Positions 9,304-20,222 of a DNA stretch of 64,000 nt are shown here, one piece after another. The position numbers were made by a program, and so were the translations under genes. Numbering within the stretch: position 1 is the first letter of the stretch; every line of letters starts with the position of its first letter. The notes under the pieces are model-generated. The model did not search any database, was not told the DNA's origin, and was given only the letters and a program-made list of their open reading frames with translations. The DNA comes from an uncultured Burkholderiales bacterium (lineage in GTDB: Bacteria > Pseudomonadota > Gammaproteobacteria > Burkholderiales > Burkholderiaceae_C). The stretch lies in NCBI GenBank assembly GCA_903896615.1, contig CAITYM010000130.1:1-64000 (forward strand). Direction: 5' to 3'.

Positions 9304-10034
9304 AGCTCAGCTCGCAAATAATTACTTATTCAACTTATATTGAAGTTGGTTGGATTATTTTATATCCAACTAACAATGAAAGTGTGTGTGCTAATTTAAT
9401 TTGAAATTATTTTTAAATTACTTTGTACTTGAGATCACTACTTACCGAGAGGCTTAACTTTATTGAGGGGACTCCGCTTTTTAGTAACTACTCACAAATC
9501 AAACAAGTGCATATCAACTTTTTTTGATACCTTTGGCGCTAGGTTTATGGTTTGCAAAATTTCAGTTTATTTTTCAATACATTGCCTATATTTTGAAATC
9601 ATTTCTGCCCACCCCCCCTAATGTTTACAACCAATCACAACCAAATTTACGACAAACTTTCATAGTCAAACCCAAACTCCGACCCCAAGCCAAAAATCTG
9701 AGATCAATGTATGACCTAAAACCAAATTCCGCCTTTGCTTTGTGCTTGCTGAGAACTTACAACTGAGCGATCCATCATAGGCCTTGGACTGGGTTGCTCA
9801 AAGGCGCTGACTAAACCTAAACGCCCCTTATCAGCAGATTAAAGCGGAAGAAAAATAGAGAACTAAAGAATTAAATAATTACTGCCATCGCAATTCGCTG
9901 CAACTGAGAAGTATCCGCAAACCGTCGTCCGATCGATCCCCAACTTACCCACTGGCACCTCAAGCACTTAACGTCAAAAAAATCCAAAAACATAGTGTTT
10001 TCCCTATGGGTAAAATGTAAATGACAGTATCTAA

Positions 10035-10052
10035 TGTCAATATAAGTTTACA
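10035..10052. promoter_or_regulatory. PpsR/CrtJ site upstream of bchH
   Basis: TGTCAATATAAGTTTACA (TGT-N12-ACA). Confidence 0.7.
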
Positions 10053-10100
10053 CAATAGCCTTGCATAGGCTTTTACAAACCATTAACGGCGGTCAATTAA

Positions 10101-13100
10101 ATGATAGCAAGTACATCAAAAGATATTAAGGCATCCAAGCTTAGGGTCCTGATTATTACGATGGACACGCACTTAAACAGTGCGGTTAATAGAAGCATTC
10201 AGGCACTAAAGAAAGTGGCTCCCTTTATTAATTTAAATATCTATTCTGCTACTCAATATACAAATGACACGAAATTACTAGAGGATTGCCGAAATGAGAT
10301 CGCTCGTGCTGACATTATCTTTGTAGGAATGCTTTTTTTAGAGAACCAATTTCTACCCATCATTGAGGATTTAAAGGCCAGACGAGACAAATGTGATGCG
10401 ATGGTTTGCGCGGTCTCTGCAGCTGAAATAGTACGCCTTACCAAATTGGGCAAGTTAGATATGTCCAAGCCCACATCCGGGCCTATGGCTCTCATCAAAA
10501 AATTAAAAGGAGATACCTCTAAGAAAAACGCGAGCTCAGGTGAGAGACAAATGAAAATGCTTCGACGCCTGCCTAAGGTACTGCGTTTCATCCCTGGGAC
10601 TGCACAGGACTTGAGAGCCTATTTTTTATGCATCCAGTATTGGCTTGGAGGTTCAGAGGACAACATGCTCAATCTAGCCCTCTACCTTGCATCACGCTAC
10701 GGTAAGGGAGCACAGGCAAATCATAGAGAGTTATGCTCTAAATTATCTTATGAGGAGCCCCTAGAGTATCCAGACATTGGTGTGTACCACCCAAGGATGA
10801 AGCCTAAGATTAGCTCCAAAGCTAACGAATTACCTATCTTAAATAGCCGCGAAAGTAAGCGAGGACGCGTGGGCGTTTTGATGTTGCGCTCCTACTTACT
10901 GGCAAATAACTCGGAGCATTACGACGCTGTAATTGCAGCACTAGAAGTGCAAGGACTTCAAGTGGTACCCGCATTTGCTGCAGGCCTTGATGCAAGGCCT
11001 GCAATCAATGAGTTCTTCATGAAGAACGGAGTAAGTACCGTAGATGCAGTTATTTCGTTAACGGGATTTTCTTTAGTCGGTGGACCTGCCTATAACGACG
11101 CTCACGCAGCAGAGGAGATGCTGGCAAAACTAGATGTCCCCTACATAGCGGCGCATCCGGTAGAGTTTCAAACGCTTGATCAGTGGGGTGAGTCAAACAG
11201 AGGTCTTTTACCTGTTGAGTCAACGATCATGATCGCAATCCCAGAGCTAGACGGGGCAGTTGTGCCTATGGTTTTTGGAGGACGCCCCGGACCTCAAGGG
11301 GTAACCTGCAAAGGTTGTCACAAGGAATGCACTTTCTCCAAGGAACAAGTTCAACAAGATATGTTCACCTGTACAGAGCGAACATCTATGCTCTCCCAAA
11401 GGGTAGCCAAGCTTGTGGACCTCAGACGCACCAAGAGAGAGGATAAAAAAGTTACTGTAGTACTTTTTAACTTTCCACCAAATGCTGGAAATATCGGCAC
11501 AGCAGCTTACCTATCGGTCTTTGAGTCTGTGTTTCACATGATGGGTAAGCTTAAGAGCGAAGGTTACAGCATAGACATGCCCTCCTCTATTGATGAGTTA
11601 AGAGAGGATATTCTTAGCGGAAATGCAAAAAAATACGGTGCAGACGCTAACGTACACACGCTTATTCCGACTCAAGATCATATAAAAAGAGAAAAATATC
11701 TCTCAGCGATAGAGGCACAGTGGGGCCCAGCACCTGGGAAACAACTTAACAACGGCGCTAATATTTTTGTTCTTGGCAAACAGTACGGTAACTTTCTTAT
11801 CGCCATACAGCCCTCATTTGGCTATGAGGGTGACCCTATGCGCTTACTCTTTGAGAAGGGCTTTGCGCCTACTCACGCCTTTTCAGCCTTTTACCGTTAC
11901 ATCAGAGAGGACTTTAAAACTCACGCTCTACTGCATTTTGGTACGCACGGGGCTTTGGAGTTTATGCCTGGAAAACAAAACGGGTTGACTGCGCAGTGCT
12001 GGCCAGATCGGTTGATATCTGATGTACCCAACTTTTATTTGTACGCAGCCAACAATCCCTCTGAAGGCGCAATCGCCAAACGAAGATCTGGCGCCACATT
12101 AATCAGTTATTTGACGCCGCCCATGACTGAGTCTGGGCTTTATACGGGACTTTTGGATTTAAAGTCTAGCTTGGAGAGATACCGCACTTTAGACAAGGAA
12201 GAAACCGTAGAGAAAAAGGAGCTTGCACTAATGATCCAAGCTCAGGCGGCGGAGCTCGATTTAACAGATTCTAATCCTCCTTGGTTTGCAAGTGAGCAAA
12301 TTGCTCATCACGAAGAATACGAAAGAGCAGACCAAACCATTCAACTCTTACTCAACAAGATTTTAGAGCTCGAATACTCCCTTATTCCAAATGGTCTTCA
12401 CGTTTTAGGTAAAGCACCTAGCGCACAGGAAAAACATGAATTCTTAAAAATCATGGCCGAGGCAAGTTTTGAGAAACCACTCAGTACAGAAGCAATTAAC
12501 GCCATCTCTGAACAGCAAAATAGCAGGAAAATTTTAAGCCTTGCAGAACTCAGTGCGGACGAGAACAATTTGGATAGAGTTGAAAAACTCCTAGCTTCAA
12601 GCCAATTACTCAACCAAAACAGCGAACTAACTGGAATATTAAGGGCCTTAGATGCGAACTACATCAGGCCTGCACCTGGTGGAGACATTATTCACAAACC
12701 AGAGATCCTTCCAACAGGGCGAAACCTTCACGGCTTTGATCCCTTTCGCATTCCAAGTAACTTTGCAATGAAAGACGGTTCTGTTCAAGCTGAAAAAATA
12801 TTAAACCGCTACTGCGAGGACGGACTTCCTTTGCCTGAGTCAATAGCAATGGTACTTTGGGGCAGTGATAATTTAAAAACAGAAGGGGCACAGATTGCTC
12901 AGGTTTTAAGGATGTACGGTGCTAAGCCCAGATTTGACAGCTTTGGTCGTCTAGTAGGGGCAAGTCTGATGACACTTGAAGAGCTTGGTCGTCCAAGAAT
13001 CGACGTTGTAATCTCTTTGTCGGGTATCTTTAGGGACTTAATGCCTTTGCAAATTAAACTTCTTGCAGAGGCTGCTTACATGGCTGCAAGCGCAGATGAA

Positions 13101-13898
13101 CCCGTTGAGAAAAATTTTGTTAGAAAGCATGCCTTAAAGTATATGAAAGACAATGGATGCGATCTACAAACAGCATCACTGCGTATTTTTGGCAACGCAG
13201 ACAGTGCCTACGGTGCGAATGTTAATAACTTAATTGAAAGTGGCGCATGGTCAGACGAAAATGAACTTGGAGACACCTACACAGCAAGAAAGGGATTTGC
13301 ATTTGGAGTTGACGGAATTCCAGTTAAGAACACTGGTATCTTAAGGTCTGCCCTTGCAGACGTTGAGTTAACCTATCAAAATCTTGATTCAGTTGAGTTG
13401 GGTGTTACGACCATAGACAATTATTTTGATACCTTAGGCGGAATCACTAAGGCTGTGCAACAGGCCAACGGAGGCATCTCCAAACCCGTCTTTATAGGGG
13501 ATCAAACAAAAGGAGAGGGGAAGGTGCGTTCTTTATCGGATCAAGTGGAATTAGAAACCAGGACTCGCATTTTGAATCCCAAGTGGTATGAGGGCATGTT
13601 AAAGAGCGGGTTTGAAGGGGTGCGCCAAATTGAGGTTCACCTCACAAATACGGTGGGTTGGTCAGCTACGACAGGACAAGTGCAGCCCTGGGTTTATAAA
13701 CAAATTACGGAGACATTTGTTTTAAACGCAGAACTCAGACAACGACTTGCGGAGCTAAACCCTACAGCTTCTATGAGAATGGCAAATAGGTTGCTGGAGG
13801 CCTGCGAGCGCAACTACTGGACACCTGATCCAGAAACCCTTGAGAAGCTGAAACTAGCTACTGAGGAACTTGAGGATCGATTGGAAGGAGTTTATTAA
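10101..13898 (+). CDS. bchH: Magnesium chelatase subunit H
   Basis: 1265 aa; CobN/Mg-chelatase family, HFGTHGALEFMPGKQNGL, ANNPSEGAIAKRRSGATLISYLTPP. Confidence 0.97.
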   Translation: MIASTSKDIKASKLRVLIITMDTHLNSAVNRSIQALKKVAPFINLNIYSATQYTNDTKLLEDCRNEIARADIIFVGMLFLENQFLPIIEDLKARRDKCDAMVCAVSAAEIVRLTKLGKLDMSKPTSGPMALIKKLKGDTSKKNASSGERQMKMLRRLPKVLRFIPGTAQDLRAYFLCIQYWLGGSEDNMLNLALYLASRYGKGAQANHRELCSKLSYEEPLEYPDIGVYHPRMKPKISSKANELPILNSRESKRGRVGVLMLRSYLLANNSEHYDAVIAALEVQGLQVVPAFAAGLDARPAINEFFMKNGVSTVDAVISLTGFSLVGGPAYNDAHAAEEMLAKLDVPYIAAHPVEFQTLDQWGESNRGLLPVESTIMIAIPELDGAVVPMVFGGRPGPQGVTCKGCHKECTFSKEQVQQDMFTCTERTSMLSQRVAKLVDLRRTKREDKKVTVVLFNFPPNAGNIGTAAYLSVFESVFHMMGKLKSEGYSIDMPSSIDELREDILSGNAKKYGADANVHTLIPTQDHIKREKYLSAIEAQWGPAPGKQLNNGANIFVLGKQYGNFLIAIQPSFGYEGDPMRLLFEKGFAPTHAFSAFYRYIREDFKTHALLHFGTHGALEFMPGKQNGLTAQCWPDRLISDVPNFYLYAANNPSEGAIAKRRSGATLISYLTPPMTESGLYTGLLDLKSSLERYRTLDKEETVEKKELALMIQAQAAELDLTDSNPPWFASEQIAHHEEYERADQTIQLLLNKILELEYSLIPNGLHVLGKAPSAQEKHEFLKIMAEASFEKPLSTEAINAISEQQNSRKILSLAELSADENNLDRVEKLLASSQLLNQNSELTGILRALDANYIRPAPGGDIIHKPEILPTGRNLHGFDPFRIPSNFAMKDGSVQAEKILNRYCEDGLPLPESIAMVLWGSDNLKTEGAQIAQVLRMYGAKPRFDSFGRLVGASLMTLEELGRPRIDVVISLSGIFRDLMPLQIKLLAEAAYMAASADEPVEKNFVRKHALKYMKDNGCDLQTASLRIFGNADSAYGANVNNLIESGAWSDENELGDTYTARKGFAFGVDGIPVKNTGILRSALADVELTYQNLDSVELGVTTIDNYFDTLGGITKAVQQANGGISKPVFIGDQTKGEGKVRSLSDQVELETRTRILNPKWYEGMLKSGFEGVRQIEVHLTNTVGWSATTGQVQPWVYKQITETFVLNAELRQRLAELNPTASMRMANRLLEACERNYWTPDPETLEKLKLATEELEDRLEGVY

Positions 13899-14098
13899 GT
13901 GTTATCAAAATGAACTTGATATTCAAAATATTCAAGAGATCTCAGCCTTACTGAACTTGTAGCTTAGACTCTTATTTTCTAATCTAGATAGTTTATAAAT
14001 ACAAAGTTTTTTGAAACTAATTTTTCAAACTGCAAATTGAATTTTTACTTATTCTTGCTTTAGACTACTCCCCTCACGGTTCAAACTTTAATCCTTAA

Positions 14099-15136
14099 AT
14101 GGCAATCCCTTTTCCCTTCTCCGCTATCGTTGGACAAAACGATATGAAAACAGCCATTCAAATAGTGGCTGTTGACCCTACTGTCAACGGTATCTTAGCG
14201 CTTGGTGACCGAGGCACAGGCAAATCCACCGCAGTAAGAGCACTAGCCGATTTGCTCCCGCCTATCAAAGTTGTCAAGCACTGCAGTTATGGTTGCGATC
14301 CCAAGGAGCAATCTAAATCTTGCGAGCAATGCGAAAAACTCAAACTCGCCGGCTCCTCGCCTGCAACTGAGTTAAGGGCTGTCCCTGTAGTGGATTTACC
14401 TTTGGGGGCATCAGAGGATAGAGTTGTTGGAGCACTAGACCTTGAAAAAGCACTCAGTCAAGGTATTAAGTCATTTTCTCCAGGGCTTTTGGCAAAAGCC
14501 AACCGTGGCTTCTTATACATTGATGAAGTTAACTTATTGGAAGATCACTTGGTTGATCTTTTAATTGATGTGGCCGCATCGGGAGAAAACTTAGTTGAGA
14601 GAGAAGGCCTGAGCGTTAGACACCCAGCTCGTTTTGTTTTAGTCGGTAGCGGCAACCCAGAGGAAGGTGAATTAAGACCTCAGCTCTTAGACCGATTTGG
14701 CTTGTGCGTTGAGGTTAAAACACCGCAAGAATTGGAAGATCGAATTTTAGTCATCAAGCGCAGAGATGCGTTTGAGAAAAATCCAGAGAAATTTCAAGAA
14801 GAATGGCGCGAGGCAAATGAAATTCTTCGTGAAAAAATAATTAAAGCTAAAAAGCGTTTAGAAAAGGTCAGTATGGACGATGACTTTTTGAGATTGTGTT
14901 CAAAACTTTGTATGTCCCTGGGCACCGATGGATTAAGAGCTGAGCTTACTTTAATGAGAGCTGCAAGGGCTTACGCTGCACTGGAGGGTGACAAGAAAGT
15001 AGAGGCTAAGCACCTTAGAGTTATTGCTCCAATGGCCCTATGCCATAGACTCAGACGCGATCCATTAGACGATACAGGATCTAGTGTCAGAGTTGAGAGG
15101 GCTTTACAAGCACTCTTTGAAGGCAGTGCTAACTAG
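14099..15136 (+). CDS. bchI: Magnesium chelatase subunit I
   Basis: PFSAIVGQNDMKTAIQIVAVDPTVNGILALGDRGTGKSTAVRALADLLP AAA+ Walker A; FLYIDEVNLLEDHLVDLLIDVAASG. Confidence 0.97.
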   Translation: MAIPFPFSAIVGQNDMKTAIQIVAVDPTVNGILALGDRGTGKSTAVRALADLLPPIKVVKHCSYGCDPKEQSKSCEQCEKLKLAGSSPATELRAVPVVDLPLGASEDRVVGALDLEKALSQGIKSFSPGLLAKANRGFLYIDEVNLLEDHLVDLLIDVAASGENLVEREGLSVRHPARFVLVGSGNPEEGELRPQLLDRFGLCVEVKTPQELEDRILVIKRRDAFEKNPEKFQEEWREANEILREKIIKAKKRLEKVSMDDDFLRLCSKLCMSLGTDGLRAELTLMRAARAYAALEGDKKVEAKHLRVIAPMALCHRLRRDPLDDTGSSVRVERALQALFEGSAN

Positions 15137-15289
15137 GCCAATTCAAAAAGGGTTCATCAGTTTGCCTGCGCTCAACCTCACTTTTCTAAATGCATATGCA
15201 TATGCACTGACCCTCGTTCACATAGAACTGATGGGTCAACGAAACGGCTCAAGCTCAGCTTCTTTAATTCCTCATCAAAGGGGTTACTC

Positions 15290-17329
15290 GTGAATAGCAC
15301 CCCTTGGGATGATGCACTGTGGGGATTGGCCGCAATAACGATTGATTCGAAGGCTTTGAAAGGTATTTGGTTAAAAAGCTATCACGGACCTGTGACTCAG
15401 GAGTGGCTTGATTGGTTGTATGCTTTAAGAAAAGATACAGTAAAAATACCCGCTAACATTGACTCAGAAAGATTGCTCGGTGGGCTAGACCTTGCGCTTA
15501 CCCTACAAATGGGACGCCCTGCTAAACAAAGTGGTGTTTTGGCTGCCAGCAGCGGAAAATTACTTTTATGTCCCATGGCGGAGCGGCTCGTTGAGTCAAG
15601 CGCCTCCATTCTTACCCAAGTGCTTGACTCAAAGCTAATAAGCTCTCAATTTGGCCATGATACGGAGGCTGCAAATTTTGGATTTATTGCTATTGATGAA
15701 TCAACGCCCGAAGAATGCGGTATATCCAGCTCTTTGAGTGAACAACTTGGCATTTGGTTGAATTTAACGCAAGTACATCCTAAACAATTTGCAGCAGATG
15801 AAACCCTAGATATGCTTGAAAGAGTGGAAAGAGCGCTGAAAAAAGATCCCCTTGCATACAAAGAAAATTTAGAAAAAATTCAGCTCTCACAATCCAATAT
15901 CAAAGACCTATGCGAGCTCGCCCAAGGCTTTGGGATTAACAGCTTGAGAGCCCCTTGGTATGCCTCTCGTTTAGCAAAAGTACTGGCCCTCCTAAGAGGC
16001 TCTGAGACAGTGGAGATGCAGGATCTGGGCAAGGCGGCTAGACTGGTTTTAACCCCTCGGGCCAAAACGATGCCTGCTCCAACAGAGGAAGAAACGACTA
16101 AAGTGGTGAGCTCAAATAACGAGCCACCTAATGAGGAGGAACCGATTGATCCCCCACCAGCACCAGAGAGGGGAGCGAACGCAACCCCACAGAGCCTACA
16201 AAATGAGGAAGAACTCACCCCCGATCAGCCGTTGGAGGATAACGAATCCAAGCAAGATTTAACAAACGAAGTTGAGAAAGACAAAGACCAAGAGCTTCAA
16301 ACTTCTGAGGTTCAAAAGCTTGAGACCTCTGTTCTTGAGGCTGCAATAGCGAGCTTACCTGTGGGTCTCTTGAAGCAACTTGCAGAGGGGAAATCTATAA
16401 CTAACAAAGGGGCTGCTGGACGGGTTGGAAATATCCAAAAAGGGGCTCAAAAGGGTCGCCCTCTTCCCGCAGTCAAAGGACTTCCGCAAAACGGTCATCG
16501 CCTACATGTTTTAGCAACCCTTAGGCACGCTGCACCCAGACAGAAAATACGTGAGCTAACGGGGCAAGATCCACTAAACCTTGAGCAACACTCAACACAT
16601 CAACATCCACAACAAAACCAACGAGAGCGGCAAAATAACAATCAGCTAATGGATGCGAAGATATCTGCTCGCAACCCTAGGCTCAAAGAGGATAGCTTCC
16701 CACACGTCAGGCGTTTAAAAATTCTGAGCGAGGATTTTCATATTCAACGCTTTGCAAAACGAAGCGAGAGTTGTATTATCTTTTGTATTGATGCATCCGG
16801 ATCCGCCGCCCTAGAGCGCCTTGCAGAAGCCAAAGGTGCGGTGGAATTGTTACTCAAAGACTCCTACGCAAGGCGTGACCACATTTGTGTGATTGGATTT
16901 CGCGATAAAAGAGCTCAAGTACATCTACCAGCGACAAGGTCCTTGGTCCGCGCTAAGCGAGAGCTTCAGGCACTCCCGGGCGGGGGTGGCACTCCCCTAG
17001 CCAGTGCGATCAAACTTGCCCTGCAAACGTCCTTGCAAGCTCGTCATCACGGCATGGCACCTACACTAGTCATTTTGAGCGATGGACGCGCCAACGTGAC
17101 GCTCCAAGGTGAGGGGTCTCGCCCTATTGCAAAAGCTCATGCATTAACTTGGGCCAAGCAGTGGCGTGCAACACAGCTACCGAGTATTTGGCTTGATACT
17201 TCTGCTAGACCTGATGCACAAGCCCAAGAAGTCGCCCTAGCGATGGGGGCCAATTATGTGCCCTTGCCGTTGGCCAATAGTCAACGTATGGCAAGCGCGG
17301 TACAAAGCTTGCAAGGCCTTGGCGCTTGA
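15290..17329 (+). CDS. bchD: Magnesium chelatase subunit D
   Basis: AAA-like N-term, acidic/proline linker, VWA domain IIFCIDASGSAALERLAEAKGAVELLLKDSYARRD. Confidence 0.96.
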   Translation: MNSTPWDDALWGLAAITIDSKALKGIWLKSYHGPVTQEWLDWLYALRKDTVKIPANIDSERLLGGLDLALTLQMGRPAKQSGVLAASSGKLLLCPMAERLVESSASILTQVLDSKLISSQFGHDTEAANFGFIAIDESTPEECGISSSLSEQLGIWLNLTQVHPKQFAADETLDMLERVERALKKDPLAYKENLEKIQLSQSNIKDLCELAQGFGINSLRAPWYASRLAKVLALLRGSETVEMQDLGKAARLVLTPRAKTMPAPTEEETTKVVSSNNEPPNEEEPIDPPPAPERGANATPQSLQNEEELTPDQPLEDNESKQDLTNEVEKDKDQELQTSEVQKLETSVLEAAIASLPVGLLKQLAEGKSITNKGAAGRVGNIQKGAQKGRPLPAVKGLPQNGHRLHVLATLRHAAPRQKIRELTGQDPLNLEQHSTHQHPQQNQRERQNNNQLMDAKISARNPRLKEDSFPHVRRLKILSEDFHIQRFAKRSESCIIFCIDASGSAALERLAEAKGAVELLLKDSYARRDHICVIGFRDKRAQVHLPATRSLVRAKRELQALPGGGGTPLASAIKLALQTSLQARHHGMAPTLVILSDGRANVTLQGEGSRPIAKAHALTWAKQWRATQLPSIWLDTSARPDAQAQEVALAMGANYVPLPLANSQRMASAVQSLQGLGA

Positions 17330-17423
17330 GTTAGGCGTACTCGCTCAAACACTCAAAGGTACTTTTTGTGATTGTTGTGAGTACGGATATTGGTAGTATC
17401 AAGGAAATTGATGCAGATGATCA

Positions 17424-18617
17424 TCAAGCGCGAATAAAACCAAATAAGTGTGCTAAATCCTTAAAGAATATTCTAATGTGTGCCATAGGATCTTTGCGCA
17501 CCAATTCTTTATTCATATAAGAATCAAATGTAAGCCTTTGCACATCTTTGTCCTCGCATATTTTGACAAACCGCTCTCTTCTTTTATCGCTCGAATACCA
17601 AAAGTATTGCATGATCCCCAAGACCCAAAAGACTTGCCCGTGTACTTTCATAAAGCTCTTACGCGCGAGTTTCAAATTTCTGGTGTCCCCTGTGAGTATG
17701 CAATTCTCAATCGCATCGGCTGCGTAGCGTCCACCAATCATGGCGTAGTAGATACCCTCTCCGGAAGCAGGCGCAACCACACCTGCTGCGTCACCGGCCA
17801 AGACCACATCCAAACCGTTGTCCCATTTAGGTAAAGGCTTCAATGGCAGCGGCGCCCCCTCACGTCTTAATGTCTCTACGTTTTGTAGGCCTGCAGTCTC
17901 ACGCAAACGCCCAACAGAGGCCTTCAGCGAATAGCCTTTATCTGAGCTACCCGTGCCTACACTCATGGTGTCACCGTGAGGAAACACCCATCCGTAAAAG
18001 TCAGGCGATAAAGTGCCCCTGTAATAGACATCGCAACGGTCAGGGTCGTGAGAGGGATCAGCCTCAGGGGCTTTGACGATTTCATGATAAGCAAAAACAT
18101 ACTTAGTCTTCTCTGAACCCTCTACGGCTTGTCTAGCGACCTCTGACTTTGCACCATCAGCTCCGATGATAAAACGGGCACGAACACTTCGCTGCACCAC
18201 CTTGTTCCTACCCTCGCGCTCCTCAAAATGAACGCGCCTAATGCCGTCCTCATCTTGAGTGAAACGATCAAAGGTGCCTTGCTGTCTTTGGGCTCCATTA
18301 TTTTGCGCCCTTTGTCTAAGCCACTCATCAAACTCATGTCTATTAACCATCCCCACGAAACCGCCCTCTATTGGAATATCAACCCGGTTATCTTTGGGGG
18401 AGATCATGCGAGCCTTGCGTGCTTTGGCAACTAACAAGTGGTCGGGTATTTCAAAATCTTTAATCAAACGCGGAGGTATAGCCCCACCGCAGGGTTTGAT
18501 TCTCCCTTGGCGGTCCAGCAACAAAACGCTACGCCCCTTTAAGGCCAAATCGTTAGCGGCTGAAGCACCTGCTGGTCCACCACCAATTACTACAACGTCA
18601 TAGGTTTTTGTATCCAT
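17424..18617 (-). CDS. bchP: Geranylgeranyl diphosphate/BChl reductase
   Basis: VVIGGGPAGASAANDLALKG; CGGAIPPRLIKDFEIPDHL; AGDAAGVVAPASGEGIYYAM. Confidence 0.96.
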   Translation of the reverse strand: MDTKTYDVVVIGGGPAGASAANDLALKGRSVLLLDRQGRIKPCGGAIPPRLIKDFEIPDHLLVAKARKARMISPKDNRVDIPIEGGFVGMVNRHEFDEWLRQRAQNNGAQRQQGTFDRFTQDEDGIRRVHFEEREGRNKVVQRSVRARFIIGADGAKSEVARQAVEGSEKTKYVFAYHEIVKAPEADPSHDPDRCDVYYRGTLSPDFYGWVFPHGDTMSVGTGSSDKGYSLKASVGRLRETAGLQNVETLRREGAPLPLKPLPKWDNGLDVVLAGDAAGVVAPASGEGIYYAMIGGRYAADAIENCILTGDTRNLKLARKSFMKVHGQVFWVLGIMQYFWYSSDKRRERFVKICEDKDVQRLTFDSYMNKELVRKDPMAHIRIFFKDLAHLFGFIRA

Positions 18618-18740
18618 TTGATATCCACCTTATCAAAATATTTAAATCTCTTCAATTTCTTAAACTAACATTGCTACATTCACTATCTATCTGCTCACTA
18701 ACCAAGACCCTCGGCGCTATAGATTTGATGCGCCAAAGCA

Positions 18741-20153
18741 TCAATCACCTGTATCTATTTGCTTTACTCTTTGCGCGATCCAAGCAGCACAAACAAACAT
18801 CGCTGCCTCTAGGGCAAAAACACTTGAGTACGCAAAACCTGTGTCCCCCATCAAACGCATCGATATATCGCTACTCCCCGTTCCAATGATTCCACCAAGT
18901 CCGAATGCAACCGCCTGCGCAGCGCCCCAAAGTCCCATCCTGATACCAGGCTGAATGGGGGGGTGATTGTTTTCATGACTCTTTTGTTTTTGCGTTGCCA
19001 AGCGCATCATCGTAGTGATTGCTGCAATTGAGAACAGTCCGTTACCAACACCCAAGGCAAACAAAATCGGGGTGAGCGGTAGTTGATAGGATTGATCGCT
19101 GATAAAGCTTGCAGCGCTCAGGCCCAACATACCCAGAGCTGATAAAACACACCCCCAACTCATCCAAGTTGAGACCCGACCCAAACGACCATTGACCAAT
19201 CGACTTCCTATGAATGCAACCAGTAGCATTCCAACCAAAACACTAGCGTGCAAAGTGCCTGAGAGTTGTGTGGTTTGCCCCGGCGTGAAGTGGTAGATCA
19301 AACCTGCAAACGGCTCCAATATCAAATCTTGAGCGCTGTAGGCAAACATGGAGGTGAATACAAAGAAAGTAAATAGTCTCGCCTGTTGATCGCGCCACAG
19401 GAGAGCCAAAGTTTCTTTGAAACCCTTGGATTGGTGCGACTCTTGTGATGAGGTGACTTGAGGATTAGGTTTTGAGCGTTGCAGTTGCTGATCGTTTAGA
19501 TCTGAGAGGTTCCGCAACAACCTTCTCTCCAAACCAATAAGACTCAGACTCGTGAGTGTCATTGCCAAAACACTTACACCGATACTGACCTGTAAAAGTC
19601 TCTCGAAAGAAAACGGATCCAAGAGCTTACCGCTGATGATTGAGGTCACTGCAAAACCAAAAATCATCATGATCCAAACCGATGTCGCTGCGCTTGCCCG
19701 TTGGTGATCACCTACCGCTTTGGATAACAATACCAACAAAGTAGTTCCGCAAGCACTCACTCCAATCCCGATCATGCAAAAAGCAACCAAAGCCGTCGCC
19801 ATGCCAATCACAAAACTATTTGCCATCCATGTAGTAGCCAACGCCGCCAAGACGCCGCCAAGTGTCAGCACAGCCATTCCACCCAAAATCCAGGGCGTGC
19901 ACTGTTGGGTTTGATCCGCTCCATGACCCATACGGGGGCGAACCATTTGGATCAGGTAGTGCAAACTCACCAAAAATCCAGATACCACAGCTGGCAAGCC
20001 CAGCTCAATCACCATAACCCTGTTTAGGGTCGTGGTGGTGGTAACTACTACTGCACCCATGCAGGCTTGAACGATACCCACACAGAAAATGTTGAACCAA
20101 TTTGATGGCTTGGATTCGCAAACTTGCAGTGATGGTAAGGTAAGTTGATTCAT
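18741..20153 (-). CDS. PucC-family (BCD) transporter located between bchG and bchP
   Basis: TTLNRVMVIELGLPAVVSGFLVSLHYLIQMVRPRMGHGAD; position matches R. capsulatus bchG-orf428-bchP. Confidence 0.92.
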   Translation of the reverse strand: MNQLTLPSLQVCESKPSNWFNIFCVGIVQACMGAVVVTTTTTLNRVMVIELGLPAVVSGFLVSLHYLIQMVRPRMGHGADQTQQCTPWILGGMAVLTLGGVLAALATTWMANSFVIGMATALVAFCMIGIGVSACGTTLLVLLSKAVGDHQRASAATSVWIMMIFGFAVTSIISGKLLDPFSFERLLQVSIGVSVLAMTLTSLSLIGLERRLLRNLSDLNDQQLQRSKPNPQVTSSQESHQSKGFKETLALLWRDQQARLFTFFVFTSMFAYSAQDLILEPFAGLIYHFTPGQTTQLSGTLHASVLVGMLLVAFIGSRLVNGRLGRVSTWMSWGCVLSALGMLGLSAASFISDQSYQLPLTPILFALGVGNGLFSIAAITTMMRLATQKQKSHENNHPPIQPGIRMGLWGAAQAVAFGLGGIIGTGSSDISMRLMGDTGFAYSSVFALEAAMFVCAAWIAQRVKQIDTGD

Positions 20154-20222
20154 GTAATTTGGTTCATATAAATGGTTGGTTAATTATTTATGATTTAAAT
20201 GAATTTCTTAGGGCTTTCTTAC

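Noticed and set aside
9622-9639. TGTTTACAACCAATCACA as a PpsR site
   Set aside because: Fits TGT-N12-ACA but lacks the TCAA/TTGA core; about 15 such matches are expected by chance in 64 kb.
9524-9766. 80-aa ORF upstream of bchH
   Set aside because: Non-ATG start, low-complexity composition, no SD; probably spurious.
14099-17329. Unusual bchI-bchD spacing (about 150 nt) as a hidden gene (ORF 15084-15293)
   Set aside because: ORF overlaps the bchI 3' end and bchD start, no homology; normal intergenic spacing is sufficient.
18228-18603. Plus-strand ORFs antisense to bchP (18228-18434, 18259-18603)
   Set aside because: Mirror ORFs of a well-supported gene; no independent start signals or homology.
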